Positions 9,358 through 19,087 are shown, counted from the first letter of the stretch. The stretch is DNA of 64,000 bases from Lachnospiraceae bacterium KM106-2 (GCA_009731425.1 AP018794.1:124001-188000); one strand, 5' to 3'. A program made the numbers and translations. The notes: generated by a model from the sequence alone, not told the origin.

Positions 9358-10026
9358 ATGAGATATGTAGTAATAATGATTGGCCTGATAATTGGAGCGA
9401 TAGGAGTAGTTCTCTATGATAATAAAGATCTATGGAAGAAGCATTTATCAATAGGAGAATTCATGCGTGATTCTTGTCTTGTAAGAAAGAACGGAATGAT
9501 AAGTTTTTGTCTCATAATCATTGGTGGTTTTTTACTTGGTATCCTAAGTTTATTATATTACAAACATAATACCTATCATGTGGTAAAGAATTTGTTTATC
9601 TACACATTTCTTATTCCAGTTGCTTATACCGATTATAAGAAACAGATTATTCCTAATAAATTGGTGTTAACTGGATTAATCGCTTTTGCTGTGACGTTTC
9701 TATTTGATCTTGTGATCTATCGTCCGGGATTGATCTTAGAGGCAAAAACTTCGGTTTTTGGTTTATTGCTAGGTGGAGGAGTCTTCCTTCTTTGCAATGT
9801 ATTATCAAGAAATAGTGTTGGTATGGGGGATGTGAAATTATTTTCTGTTCTTGGATTGATCATGGGATGGACCGGTGTCTTTAATCTATTATTTTTTACA
9901 ATCTTAATTGCGGCAGTCGGTGGTATTTTCTTATTGATCACTAGAAAGAAAAATAAAAATGCATTGCTCCCTCTGGGACCATTTACGCTACTTGGAATGA
10001 CAGTATCTTTATTACTAGGAATCTAG
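9358..10026 (+). CDS. tadV: Prepilin peptidase, TadV/CpaA type (A24 family)
   Basis: A 222-residue polytopic membrane protein. ATG 9358 follows AAGGAGAG; the frame extends upstream into the previous gene without a convincing start. Two aspartate motifs of A24 aspartic peptidases are visible: AYTDYKKQIIPN near residue 90 and GMGDVKL near 155-161. There is no N-terminal methyltransferase domain, as usual for Tad peptidases. It should cleave the leaders of the Flp-type pilin and TadE-like proteins at the membrane. Confidence 0.9.
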   Translation: MRYVVIMIGLIIGAIGVVLYDNKDLWKKHLSIGEFMRDSCLVRKNGMISFCLIIIGGFLLGILSLLYYKHNTYHVVKNLFIYTFLIPVAYTDYKKQIIPNKLVLTGLIAFAVTFLFDLVIYRPGLILEAKTSVFGLLLGGGVFLLCNVLSRNSVGMGDVKLFSVLGLIMGWTGVFNLLFFTILIAAVGGIFLLITRKKNKNALLPLGPFTLLGMTVSLLLGI

Positions 10027-10038
10027 GGGGTGAAGACA

Positions 10039-11343
10039 TTGAGAAAAGCAGGAATTATTATAGCCATTGTACTGATCCTTGTATTATCATGGACGGTTGG
10101 CATCTCAGCTTTTAGTGGAAAGGAACGAAAGCAGGAGATAAGGCAGGCGAGAGAAGCAGTCAAAAGGGGAAAGGAACAAGAGAGATTAGGGGCTTATGGA
10201 GCAGTGATCGATTATTATTCAGATGCAATTTCATTAGATCCAACTGTTGATCATTATTATTTACTAGCTAAGTTTTATCAATCAAAGAAGAAAAATGAAC
10301 TGTATGAGAAAACACTACAAGCAATGGTAGAAAAATTCCCATCAGATCCAACGGCATACGAAAGTTTAGCAAGCTATTATGAGTCTATGCGGTCTTATGA
10401 AGAATGTATCAACATGGTTCGTGCTGCAGATTCGCAGAAGGTACATACGAAAAAGCTGGATCAGATCTATAATCAAAATCGATATCACTATCACATTGTA
10501 GGCGGTAATTATTCCGAGTGTAATTCCTTTGTCTCAGGTTATTCACAAGTAACCTATGAGGATCATCAGTATCTTGTGAATGAAAAGTTAGAGTTATTCA
10601 ATAAAGAGGCTACGTATACAACATTATCACCCTTTTTCAGTGATATGACCGGTGTAACAACGAATAAAGGAGAGTCTTATTTTATTAAGACGAATAATAT
10701 GAAGTATTTATGTAGTGAGAAGCATTACAGTTATCTTGGAGGGCTGAGTGAGGGACTTGCGGTGGCAGTTAGAGATAATAAGTACTATTACGTTGATGGA
10801 ACATTTCGTGAGGTATATGGACCTTATGAATTTGCTTCGACGATGAAGAATGAAGTTGCAGCGATTAAAAAAGATGGAAAATATTATCTGATAGATCACT
10901 CGGGAAATATCATCGGAAAAGATCACTATGATGATATTAAATTAGATGATTATGATATTTGCTGTAATCAAGATGTGATATTTGTGAAAAAGGATGATAA
11001 ATATCACATGGTTGATAAAGATGGTGAATCAGTCGGAAAATCAACATTCGAAGATGCAGTACCATTTGAGGATGATAATATGGCAGCAGTGAAGAGTAAA
11101 GGAAAATGGGGCTTTGTTAATAATGAGGGAGCAGTGATTATCAAGCCGACTTATGAAGAAGCACTGTCTTTTAGTCAAGGCTTAGCAGCTGTTAAGAAAG
11201 ATTTCTACTGGGGATATATTAATGCTAATAACAAGATGGTAATTAAACCGGCTTTTGATAAGGCAAAGAATTTTAGAGATAATATGGCGCCTATCTTAAA
11301 GGATGGTTTTTGGAAATATATCAAGCTAGATGTAAGTGAGTAA
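10039..11343 (+). CDS. Membrane-anchored TPR and WG-repeat protein
   Basis: A 434-residue protein. TTG 10039 is preferred because the AGGGGGTG ribosome binding site at 10025-10032 would overlap the GTG at 10030. Residues about 5-20 form a membrane anchor or signal (IIIAIVLILVLSWTVG). Residues about 30-150 look like tetratricopeptide repeats (YGAVIDYYSDAISLDP, YESLASYYESM). The C-terminal half has repeated WG/KWG blocks of the WG beta type (KGKWGFVNNEGAVIIKP, FYWGYINANNKMVIKP). It is probably extracytoplasmic and may be a pilus accessory or peptidoglycan/ligand-sensing protein. It joins the pilus genes to the signalling genes. Confidence 0.75.
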   Translation: MRKAGIIIAIVLILVLSWTVGISAFSGKERKQEIRQAREAVKRGKEQERLGAYGAVIDYYSDAISLDPTVDHYYLLAKFYQSKKKNELYEKTLQAMVEKFPSDPTAYESLASYYESMRSYEECINMVRAADSQKVHTKKLDQIYNQNRYHYHIVGGNYSECNSFVSGYSQVTYEDHQYLVNEKLELFNKEATYTTLSPFFSDMTGVTTNKGESYFIKTNNMKYLCSEKHYSYLGGLSEGLAVAVRDNKYYYVDGTFREVYGPYEFASTMKNEVAAIKKDGKYYLIDHSGNIIGKDHYDDIKLDDYDICCNQDVIFVKKDDKYHMVDKDGESVGKSTFEDAVPFEDDNMAAVKSKGKWGFVNNEGAVIIKPTYEEALSFSQGLAAVKKDFYWGYINANNKMVIKPAFDKAKNFRDNMAPILKDGFWKYIKLDVSE

Positions 11344-11358
11344 AAGGGGATGAAAGAC

Positions 11359-12828
11359 ATGTATGAACTAACCTATGAGAATCAAGGATCTAAGACATTT
11401 TTAGTATATCAGTTACAAAAGCAGGATCAGTTAGATACCTTTACTTATGGAATGTTAAGTAATAATAAGATGAAAGGTGTTCTGCCAATATTGTTCATGC
11501 AGATGAACGAGAAACAGTTTGTGAAATATGATATATCTTCAAAAGTTACGCTACAGCAGTTCTTATCGGGAATGGTTCGAAAGAACGATTTTTTAACGAG
11601 TGTGATTAGTATTGTATCAGCTATTTTAGATGCAGAGGAATATATGATCCAGTATGATTCCTTTTTATTAGATACCGGAAAAATCTATGTGGATATTACC
11701 ACCGGAGAGGCTTCTGTGATATCAATGCCATTAATGGGAGTAAAGAATACGCAATCGTTTGCTTTGTTTTGTAAGCAGTTATTATTTAATACGCAGTTTG
11801 ATCAAAGAGAGGATACAAGCTATGTAGCGTATATTATTAACTACTTAAATCAGAATTCCAATTTATCGCTAGTGGATTTTAAAGCAATGCTAACAGGACA
11901 GCTGCATCCTGTGGCAAATAAGGCAATTGCTGCTGAGAGTAATTATCAAGAGGAATATATTCAGAAGAAAGCTGTGGAGAACGCTATTAATATGACGTCT
12001 CAAGTAAAGCAGTCGCGAACGATTCAAAAGAATGCTATGGTTGCCAGAGATGAGATGATCCGTAAAAATGAGATTCCACTAGACAAAAAAATAGTTAATC
12101 AAGAAAAGAAAGTTCAGAATAAAAAAGTTACTCAAAATCTTGAATTTGCAATTCCAGGAATGGATGAAGGAATGAGGATGCCAGGTATGGCAGAGGATGA
12201 GAAGAAAGAGAAAAAGCTTAAACATAAGAAAAAGGCAAAAAAAGAAAAACGAGAAAAGAAAGAAAAGGGAACCGGATTCTTCCATTTTGGTAAAAAGAAA
12301 AAGGTGGAAACACCACAACAACAATTTATGCCGGAGGATCAGCACATGGAGGGGACTCCAATGGGTGAAATGCAACAGCAGATTCCATCTTCTCCTTATC
12401 AGGTTATTACTGGAGAACCATCTTTTTCATCCGGAATGAATCAGCCATTTGGATTCGGAGAGACAACAGTACTAAATCAAGGTGCTGGAGAGACAATGGT
12501 ACTTGGTGAATCAGGTCAGATCCAAGGTGGTGGGCAGCCTTATTTATTAAGAGTTAAGAATAATCAGCGAATCCCAATAGGACAGGGTGTTTTTCGTCTT
12601 GGCAAAGATTTAGAACATGTAGATTATTGCATTGATGATAATGCAGCAATTAGTCGCTGTCATGCTACCGTAATTATGAAGAATGGTTGTTATGATGTGT
12701 TAGATAATAACTCAACGAATCATACTTATGTGGACGGTGTTATGTTAAGACCGAACGAAGAAAAGGAACTTCATGATAAGACAAAGATCACGCTTGGAAA
12801 CGAGGAATTTATCTTCAATATACAATAA
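11359..12828 (+). CDS. FHA-domain protein with DUF6382-like N-terminus
   Basis: A 489-residue cytoplasmic protein. ATG 11359 is preferred over 11350 because the AAGGGG site would abut the latter. The N-terminal 200 residues resemble the DUF6382 domain found with clostridial FHA proteins. A very Lys-rich linker lies at about residues 275-320. The FHA domain (about 395-489) has the phosphothreonine-binding signature RLGKD, SRCHA and NSTNHTYVDG. Between them are two bait-like motifs, GETTVL (Thr369/370) and GETMVL (Thr379), reminiscent of the phosphorylated ETT motif ahead of the FHA domain in mycobacterial GarA. Neighbouring PP2C and kinase genes support a phospho-signalling adaptor. Confidence 0.88.
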   Translation: MYELTYENQGSKTFLVYQLQKQDQLDTFTYGMLSNNKMKGVLPILFMQMNEKQFVKYDISSKVTLQQFLSGMVRKNDFLTSVISIVSAILDAEEYMIQYDSFLLDTGKIYVDITTGEASVISMPLMGVKNTQSFALFCKQLLFNTQFDQREDTSYVAYIINYLNQNSNLSLVDFKAMLTGQLHPVANKAIAAESNYQEEYIQKKAVENAINMTSQVKQSRTIQKNAMVARDEMIRKNEIPLDKKIVNQEKKVQNKKVTQNLEFAIPGMDEGMRMPGMAEDEKKEKKLKHKKKAKKEKREKKEKGTGFFHFGKKKKVETPQQQFMPEDQHMEGTPMGEMQQQIPSSPYQVITGEPSFSSGMNQPFGFGETTVLNQGAGETMVLGESGQIQGGGQPYLLRVKNNQRIPIGQGVFRLGKDLEHVDYCIDDNAAISRCHATVIMKNGCYDVLDNNSTNHTYVDGVMLRPNEEKELHDKTKITLGNEEFIFNIQ

Positions 12829-12845
12829 AAGGGGGATAAGAGGAG

Positions 12846-13613
12846 ATGAATTATCTTACATATGCTGCATCAGATGTGGGTATCAGAAAAGCAACCAATC
12901 AGGATAGTTTAACATTAAAGACAGGTAATACATGTCTTGGTCCCCTTACTTTTGCAGTAATCTGCGATGGAATGGGCGGTCTTCAAAAAGGAGAAGTAGC
13001 AAGTGCGACGGTGATCGAAGCTTTCTCCAGCTGGTTTTATAACGAGTTACCCAATGTAATACAGAATTCTGATCTAGAGCAATCAATTCGAAGACGCTGG
13101 GCAGAGATACTTAAGGAAGCAAATCAGAATCTTCAAGAGTACGGAAAAAAATGCGGATTTGAACTTGGTACTACGATCACAGCAATGCTTTTTATCGGTG
13201 ATGATTATTATATGCTTAATTTAGGTGATACAAGAGCTTATGAGATAGGTGATCAGGTGGTACAGTTAACCAAAGATCATTCTTTTATTGCAAGAGAGAT
13301 GGCTATGGGAAGGATGACACCGGAACAAGCCAAGACGGATCCTAGAAGAAATGTTTTATTACAGTGTGTCGGAGCATCAAAAAAGATCGCTCCAGATATC
13401 ACATATGGGAAAGTAAGACAAGATACGGTCTATCTTTTATGTAGTGATGGATTTCGACATGAGATAACAGAAAGAGAAATGTTACATTATCTTTCTCCCA
13501 AGCAGCTAAATAGTAGAAATGATATGGAACAAAATGCAATGTATCTGATCGAGTTAAATAAGAGTAGGAAGGAACAGGACAATATCTCAGTGATTTTAGT
13601 TCGAAGTTATTAG
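12846..13613 (+). CDS. PP2C-family Ser/Thr protein phosphatase
   Basis: A 255-residue phosphatase, expected to reverse the action of the kinase encoded next. The metal-binding PP2C motifs are present in order: NQDS with Asp20, ICDGMGG with Asp41, LGTTITAMLF, NLGDTRAY with Asp128, LTKDHS, CSDGFRHE with Asp201 and QDNISVI with Asp245. No membrane segment is seen, so it should be cytosolic. It starts 17 bp after the FHA gene and ends 10 bp before the kinase gene. It is the only phosphatase in the window although two kinase modules are present, so it may serve both. Confidence 0.93.
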   Translation: MNYLTYAASDVGIRKATNQDSLTLKTGNTCLGPLTFAVICDGMGGLQKGEVASATVIEAFSSWFYNELPNVIQNSDLEQSIRRRWAEILKEANQNLQEYGKKCGFELGTTITAMLFIGDDYYMLNLGDTRAYEIGDQVVQLTKDHSFIAREMAMGRMTPEQAKTDPRRNVLLQCVGASKKIAPDITYGKVRQDTVYLLCSDGFRHEITEREMLHYLSPKQLNSRNDMEQNAMYLIELNKSRKEQDNISVILVRSY

Positions 13614-13623
13614 GAGGAAAAGG

Positions 13624-15309
13624 ATGTTAGAAATCGGCTCTGTTGTGGATGGAACCTATAAAGTATTAAATAAAATAGGACAAGGCGGTATGAGTGTCGT
13701 CTATCTTGCTATGAACGAAAGAGCAAATAAGCAATGGGCAATTAAAGAAGTTCGAAGACAAGGTGTTAAGGACTTTGATGTGGTGCGACAGAGCTTGATT
13801 GCGGAAACAGACATGCTTAAGAAACTAAAGCATAAACATCTTCCAAGTATCGTAGATGTAATTGAGAATGAGGGAAATTTCCTGATCGTGATGGACTATA
13901 TTCAGGGAATTACTTTAAAGAAGGCTTTAGAGGAGAATGGCGCACTTGATCAGGATGATGTGATCAAATGGGCGGTTCAGTTATGTGATGTTTTGGGCTA
14001 TCTTCATACAAGAAAACCTCCTATTATTTATCGGGATACGAAGCCAGCCAATATTATGTTAAAGCCAGACGGTGATATTGTACTAATTGATTTTGGTACA
14101 GCAAGAGAATATAAACAATACAATGTTGCGGATACCACGTGTTTGGGCACTCAAGGATATGCAGCACCAGAACAGTTTGGTGGACATGGACAGACAGATG
14201 CCAGAACAGATATCTACAATCTTGGAGCAACTTTATATCATCTTGTGACAGGACAGAATCCAAGTGAACCGCCGTATGAGATGCGTCCGATCAGAGAAAT
14301 TAATCCATCGTTATCTTCTGGGCTAGAAAAGATTATTTTAAAATGTACGCAAAGAAATCCGGATGACAGATACCAGTCTTGTAGTCAATTGATGTATGCA
14401 TTAGAGCATATTGAAGAAATTGATGATAAGTATCGAAGAAGACAGAAAAAGAAGATGTTTGGATTTGTATCTGTCGTAATACTAATGTGTGTTTCTTTTA
14501 TTGCTTCCTTCTATACCAATTGGCTGGCTGTGAAAACGAGAACGATCGATTATAAGACCGAGATTGAGATAGGTGATAAAGCGGCAGCACATAAGGAAAA
14601 GATAGAAGCTTATAAGAAAGCAGTGAATATCGATCCTTCTAAGAGTAGTGCTTATATGAAGATTGTAGACGAGGATGTTGCTGATCTGGAATTTACCAGT
14701 GAAGAAGAGCTTAGCATGCGAGCATTATTGCAGACGATCTCTACCAATCAAAAAGTGATCAATCAGCAATTACTTCAGGAAGATAAAGAAGAGTATGCAA
14801 AATTTGCATTTCGTCTTGGAACAGCCTATTGGTATTACTTTTATGCAGATACCAATTCCCATACACAGGCAGCAGCCTGGTTTAAAGATGTTGTTTCCTA
14901 TGGTTTGGAAGATAAGAATGATATGAAGAAAGCGAAGCTTTTTTGTGATATCGGAACGTTTTATAAGAATGTGAAACAGCAGCAAGAGATGGGAAATGAC
15001 GATGGTATGTATAAAAAGTACTGGAAGACATTGATGAATTTGAAGCGAGAATATGAAAAAGAGTCGACAGGCGAATCGATCATGTTCTGGCTATATAAAG
15101 AGATTGTATCTCAGACCAGTGAATATCGTTTATATTTTAAAAATGATGGGATTTCATACGAGGAGATCAATCAGACTCTTCTTGATATCCAACAGAAATT
15201 ACCGGAATTCACATTGATGAAACATTCAAAGAAGGAAGAGCTCGAACAGTTAATGGAGAATGTAAATGATGCGATCATATTAGTTGATTCGGCTTATCAT
15301 AAGGATTAG
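13624..15309 (+). CDS. Transmembrane Hanks-type Ser/Thr kinase, module 1
   Basis: A 561-residue kinase. The N-terminal cytoplasmic kinase domain has the glycine loop GQGGMS (19-24), Lys41 in WAIKEV, catalytic YRDTKPAN (Asp138), DFG (156-158) and the activation segment DTTCLGTQGYAAPEQ. A membrane helix follows at about 278-298. The external C-terminal 260 residues look like TPR helices (AYWYYFYADT, QAAAWFKDV) rather than PASTA repeats. HRDLKP is changed to YRDTKP, but the catalytic Asp and Lys are kept, so it should be active. It is the paralogue of the kinase at 34630. The external part may sense the state of the pilus or envelope (inference). Confidence 0.93.
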   Translation: MLEIGSVVDGTYKVLNKIGQGGMSVVYLAMNERANKQWAIKEVRRQGVKDFDVVRQSLIAETDMLKKLKHKHLPSIVDVIENEGNFLIVMDYIQGITLKKALEENGALDQDDVIKWAVQLCDVLGYLHTRKPPIIYRDTKPANIMLKPDGDIVLIDFGTAREYKQYNVADTTCLGTQGYAAPEQFGGHGQTDARTDIYNLGATLYHLVTGQNPSEPPYEMRPIREINPSLSSGLEKIILKCTQRNPDDRYQSCSQLMYALEHIEEIDDKYRRRQKKKMFGFVSVVILMCVSFIASFYTNWLAVKTRTIDYKTEIEIGDKAAAHKEKIEAYKKAVNIDPSKSSAYMKIVDEDVADLEFTSEEELSMRALLQTISTNQKVINQQLLQEDKEEYAKFAFRLGTAYWYYFYADTNSHTQAAAWFKDVVSYGLEDKNDMKKAKLFCDIGTFYKNVKQQQEMGNDDGMYKKYWKTLMNLKREYEKESTGESIMFWLYKEIVSQTSEYRLYFKNDGISYEEINQTLLDIQQKLPEFTLMKHSKKEELEQLMENVNDAIILVDSAYHKD

Positions 15310-15319
15310 GAGGGGAAGC

Positions 15320-15727
15320 ATGAGTCATTCAGTATATACCTTACAAATACTGCATTATGTGTTTTTAGGAACTGGTATCTGTTTTTTGATCTTATCGATA
15401 TTCCTCTTCTTTAAATTAGATATTAGAAAAGTAGTTGGTTACTTAACAGGAATCAGCGAAAAGAAGGAAATGGCTGAAATCGAAAGTAAGTCAAAAGGAA
15501 TTAGCAGCAGACTTGGAAGATCTCATAATAAGACCTATGAACAATATGTAGAAAAGGGAGAAATGGATATTACAGAAGAGCTAGAGTGTCTTGCCACGCA
15601 AGAAACAATGGTATTAGATGACAACAGAATGGAAGAGACCCTTTTGTTATATCCCAAAGATGTATTTTATGTAGAGAGTGATATTACTTTAGTACATACA
15701 AATGAGACGATAAGGGGAGGAAGATAA
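15320..15727 (+). CDS. Small membrane protein with FHA-bait-like cytoplasmic tail, module 1
   Basis: A 135-residue protein; ATG 15320 follows TAGGAGGGG. One hydrophobic helix lies at about residues 12-30 and a basic/acidic hydrophilic tail follows, predicted to be cytoplasmic. The tail holds ATQETMVLDD (Thr96) and MEETLLL (Thr107). ETMVL is identical to the motif before the FHA domain encoded at 11359. The same position in the second module (36339) holds a larger protein with six TTKL motifs. I do not recognise a named family. A kinase substrate that docks the FHA protein at the membrane is an inference. Confidence 0.7.
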   Translation: MSHSVYTLQILHYVFLGTGICFLILSIFLFFKLDIRKVVGYLTGISEKKEMAEIESKSKGISSRLGRSHNKTYEQYVEKGEMDITEELECLATQETMVLDDNRMEETLLLYPKDVFYVESDITLVHTNETIRGGR

Positions 15728-15729
15728 AA

Positions 15730-18700
15730 GTGAAACGATTACATATTTTATTAATATCGATGTTTGCTGGTATGATTCTTGTATTCGGACAAGGAAAGTC
15801 AGCAATGGCAGAGACGTACACAAATGGAGATCAAGTAGAGTTTGAATATAGCAAAACAGAGGATCTGATCATAATTACGAGGATCACTAAAGTGCCATCT
15901 AGCTTTTCAGGTACACTTACGATCGGAAATGTGATAGCAGGAAAGCAGACGGCTATCGGTGAGAACTTTATTGCGAATAGTGAAGCTGTATTTGATAAAG
16001 CGAAACTAAAGAAACTGGTTATTGGTGATGATGTGATTCGTATTTCTAAATGTGCATTTAAAGAGTGTACGAACTTAAGGGAGGTCTCATTAGGCAGTAC
16101 AACTCGTTTTATTAATGGAGATGCTTTTGAAAAGACATTGTCATTGCAGAGAATTGAGGTAGCGTCAGGAAATAGCGAGTATGAATCAAAGGATGGCTTG
16201 CTATTATCAGATCAAGGAAAGACTTTATTTATCGTTCCTTGCTGTTATCAAAAAGAGACCTTCACAATTCCAGAAGGAGTTGATCAGTTAGCAGAAGGAT
16301 GTATGAAATATAATCAGACCATTCAATCTTTGAATATTTCAAATCACATAACCGAGATACCAGAGAATATGTGTAGTGAGAGTAAGGTTCAAAGAGTTAC
16401 TCTTTCAGATTCAGTTAAAAGTATCGGGGGCGGTGCCTTTTATGAAGCTTCTAATTTATCCAAAGTAAGACTGTCAAAGAATCTAACAGAAATTCCAAAG
16501 TCTTGTTTCTGGGGATGTAATCTGACAGAAATTAAATTTCCAAAAGGATTAGCGAAGATTGATGAATATGCTTTTTATGGAAATAATCAATTGAATAATG
16601 TGGTGATACCGAGCAGTGTGCAAACAATAAAAAGAGAAGCATTTTATCGATATCACTCGGAGAATATCGATAAGATGGTGCAGATTCTAAATCCAAAAGC
16701 AGAGGTAGACGAAACTGCATTTGATGAATACTGGTTTGTTTCTTGTTTTAAGAATTCCAATTATTATCAGCAATCTCAGTATACCTATAATGGGGAATCT
16801 GGTATTGGACAACCTTATCAGAATATCACTCCATTTTATATGAGTATGAAATACCAACAGAAATCCTGTGGTTTAGGCGAGTCGATGAACATTCCCGTGA
16901 TCACCAATATTCGTGATCAGCTTAGTTATCAAAGTAGCAATCCAGCGGTAATTGCAATAGAAAATGGGGCAATGATTCCAAAACAAGAAGGAACCAGCCA
17001 GATAGAAGTTAGTTATTCTGTGAATGGGTACACCTTAAAATCAATGCGTAATGTTAGTTATCAGAACGGAGTCGTGCGTATTGAGGATGGAAAGAATGAG
17101 ATGACGACGCCAAATATGAGCCAAGGATCATCAAGAGTGAAAGCAAAAATATCAGGAAAAACAGTGACAGATCAAGGTATCGTATATCAAGTGAACACTG
17201 GTAATGAAAATACAGTGACTGCATGCTATCTAGCAAATCAGTCAGCTATCAATAGTGAAGGCAATCTTTCTTTCCCTGAAACAATAAAAGATGGTGATGT
17301 TACTTATAAGGTGTCTAGTATTGCAGATTATTTTATGGATCAAAGTGAGAGCGTGAATCCTGGAGTTAGAAATAGTGTTAAGAAAGTAGTGATCTCGAAT
17401 AAAATACAGAGAGTTGGCGCTTATGCTTTCAATCATTGTGAAAATTTAAGTGAACTCTCACTTGGAGAACATTACCTGACTTTAGCAGATTATGCATTCG
17501 GAAATACAGCGTTAGAAAAAGTTGTATTGCCATATCAATTAGAACAGTGCACTTCAACAACTTTTGGTGGATGTAGTAAATTAAAATCATTTGGAATGGT
17601 AAGTACAAGCAGGTATACTGCTTATCAATGCAAAGAGGGCATCCTTTATGATTACCATGAGGAGTCTAATGTTAGTATCGTAGCTGTTCCAGCTAGAATT
17701 GAGAAAGAAAGTTATACGATCCCAGATGATGTGAAGAGTGCGAATAAAGGATTTATGCGAGGAAACAAGACAATTAAGACCATTCAGTTTGGCAAGAATA
17801 TGAGAAGTACCGGAATCTCAGGATGTAGAGATTCTGTAGTAGAAGAAGTTATTCTACCAGAGGGGATTACAGAGATCGATGATCAGAGCTTTCTTGATTG
17901 TATTTATTTAAAGAAGATCAGCTTACCAGAAAGCCTAAATAGAATTGGAAATTGTGGATTAGCAGATACCTCTCTAGAGCAGTTAATCCTACCAAACGCA
18001 CTTAAAACTTTAGGTGATTATGGATTGGAAGGGTGTCATCTGTTAGAGGCGCTAACCATTCCAGCACAAGTGGAGAGCATTGGTGCAGGATGCTTTTATC
18101 GTGACAGAATGAATTTATATATGACAGGTAAGCAGACATCGTTTTATGATACATGGAATACGGTAGATAAGCAGTGTAAAATAATCGGACTTCCAGGTTC
18201 GGTGGCTGTATCTTATGCAAGAAACAATTATGAGGATGAGAATTTTAATTCATTTCAGCATAAGTATGAAGATTATTATGTGAAATTTGCTCAATCAGAA
18301 ATTAGTATGCAGCAAGGACAGGAAAGTACATTTAGTTATACAACCAATGTTCCTATGCAGATAACATTCCAAAGTGAGAATCAAAGTGTAGCAACCGTGG
18401 ATCAGAATAAGGTTCATGCAAACGGAGCTGGAACAACAATGATTCAAGCAACGGCACAAATACCACAAGGTAATAATATTGTTGTTGGTACGATGGTGGT
18501 TACTGTAACAAAGCAGGAGGAGAGTGGATCGAGTAATCTAGCACCTCTATCTACTACACCAACACCAACCGCGTTCAGTACTACGAATAAGAGTACTTCT
18601 GTAAAACCGGTACTATTGCTTAAAAAATCTACTTTATATATTAATCGTAATCATAAACAAAAGATTGGAATCAAGAAGAATACGACAAAGCAGAAGCTAG

Positions 18701-19074
18701 TTTATAAAAGCAGTAATAAAAAAATTGCGACAGTAAGCAGTAAGGGAGTTATTACCGCGAAGAAGCAGGGAACTGTGAGGATTACAGTTAGAACAAAAAA
18801 CGGATCGATCAAGAAGAAAGTCAAAGTAATCATAAAAGAACTATCAATTAAAAAGGCGAAAGTAACATTAAAAAAAGGAAAACACTATAAGATAGCGATC
18901 AAAAAGAATACCACTAAGCAAAAACTAAGCTACCGAAGCAGTAATAAGAAGATTGCCACAGTAACGAAAAAGGGAGTTGTTACAGGTAAGAAAGCAGGAA
19001 AGATTACAATTACGATCAGTAGTAAGGACAAGAGATATGTGACAAGCTGTAAAGTTACAATCAAGAAGAAGTAA
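15730..19074 (+). CDS. Secreted BspA-type leucine-rich-repeat protein with Ig-like (Big2) domains
   Basis: A 1114-residue exported protein. GTG 15730 has GGGGAGGAAG upstream, and a signal peptide ends near residue 28 (SAMAET). LRR_5/BspA repeats (LREVSLGS, VQRVTLSDSVKSIGGGAF) fill about residues 60-330 and again 520-830, separated by a Big2-like domain near 375-447. A third Ig-like unit lies at about 855-930, then a Pro/Thr/Ser linker and two Lys-rich Big2-like repeats sharing KKNTTKQKL and SSNKKIATV. No LPxTG or membrane anchor is seen, so the basic tail may hold it to the wall. It is paralogous to the protein at 37076. Confidence 0.85.
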   Translation: MKRLHILLISMFAGMILVFGQGKSAMAETYTNGDQVEFEYSKTEDLIIITRITKVPSSFSGTLTIGNVIAGKQTAIGENFIANSEAVFDKAKLKKLVIGDDVIRISKCAFKECTNLREVSLGSTTRFINGDAFEKTLSLQRIEVASGNSEYESKDGLLLSDQGKTLFIVPCCYQKETFTIPEGVDQLAEGCMKYNQTIQSLNISNHITEIPENMCSESKVQRVTLSDSVKSIGGGAFYEASNLSKVRLSKNLTEIPKSCFWGCNLTEIKFPKGLAKIDEYAFYGNNQLNNVVIPSSVQTIKREAFYRYHSENIDKMVQILNPKAEVDETAFDEYWFVSCFKNSNYYQQSQYTYNGESGIGQPYQNITPFYMSMKYQQKSCGLGESMNIPVITNIRDQLSYQSSNPAVIAIENGAMIPKQEGTSQIEVSYSVNGYTLKSMRNVSYQNGVVRIEDGKNEMTTPNMSQGSSRVKAKISGKTVTDQGIVYQVNTGNENTVTACYLANQSAINSEGNLSFPETIKDGDVTYKVSSIADYFMDQSESVNPGVRNSVKKVVISNKIQRVGAYAFNHCENLSELSLGEHYLTLADYAFGNTALEKVVLPYQLEQCTSTTFGGCSKLKSFGMVSTSRYTAYQCKEGILYDYHEESNVSIVAVPARIEKESYTIPDDVKSANKGFMRGNKTIKTIQFGKNMRSTGISGCRDSVVEEVILPEGITEIDDQSFLDCIYLKKISLPESLNRIGNCGLADTSLEQLILPNALKTLGDYGLEGCHLLEALTIPAQVESIGAGCFYRDRMNLYMTGKQTSFYDTWNTVDKQCKIIGLPGSVAVSYARNNYEDENFNSFQHKYEDYYVKFAQSEISMQQGQESTFSYTTNVPMQITFQSENQSVATVDQNKVHANGAGTTMIQATAQIPQGNNIVVGTMVVTVTKQEESGSSNLAPLSTTPTPTAFSTTNKSTSVKPVLLLKKSTLYINRNHKQKIGIKKNTTKQKLVYKSSNKKIATVSSKGVITAKKQGTVRITVRTKNGSIKKKVKVIIKELSIKKAKVTLKKGKHYKIAIKKNTTKQKLSYRSSNKKIATVTKKGVVTGKKAGKITITISSKDKRYVTSCKVTIKKK

Positions 19075-19087
19075 GGGAGGAATATAG

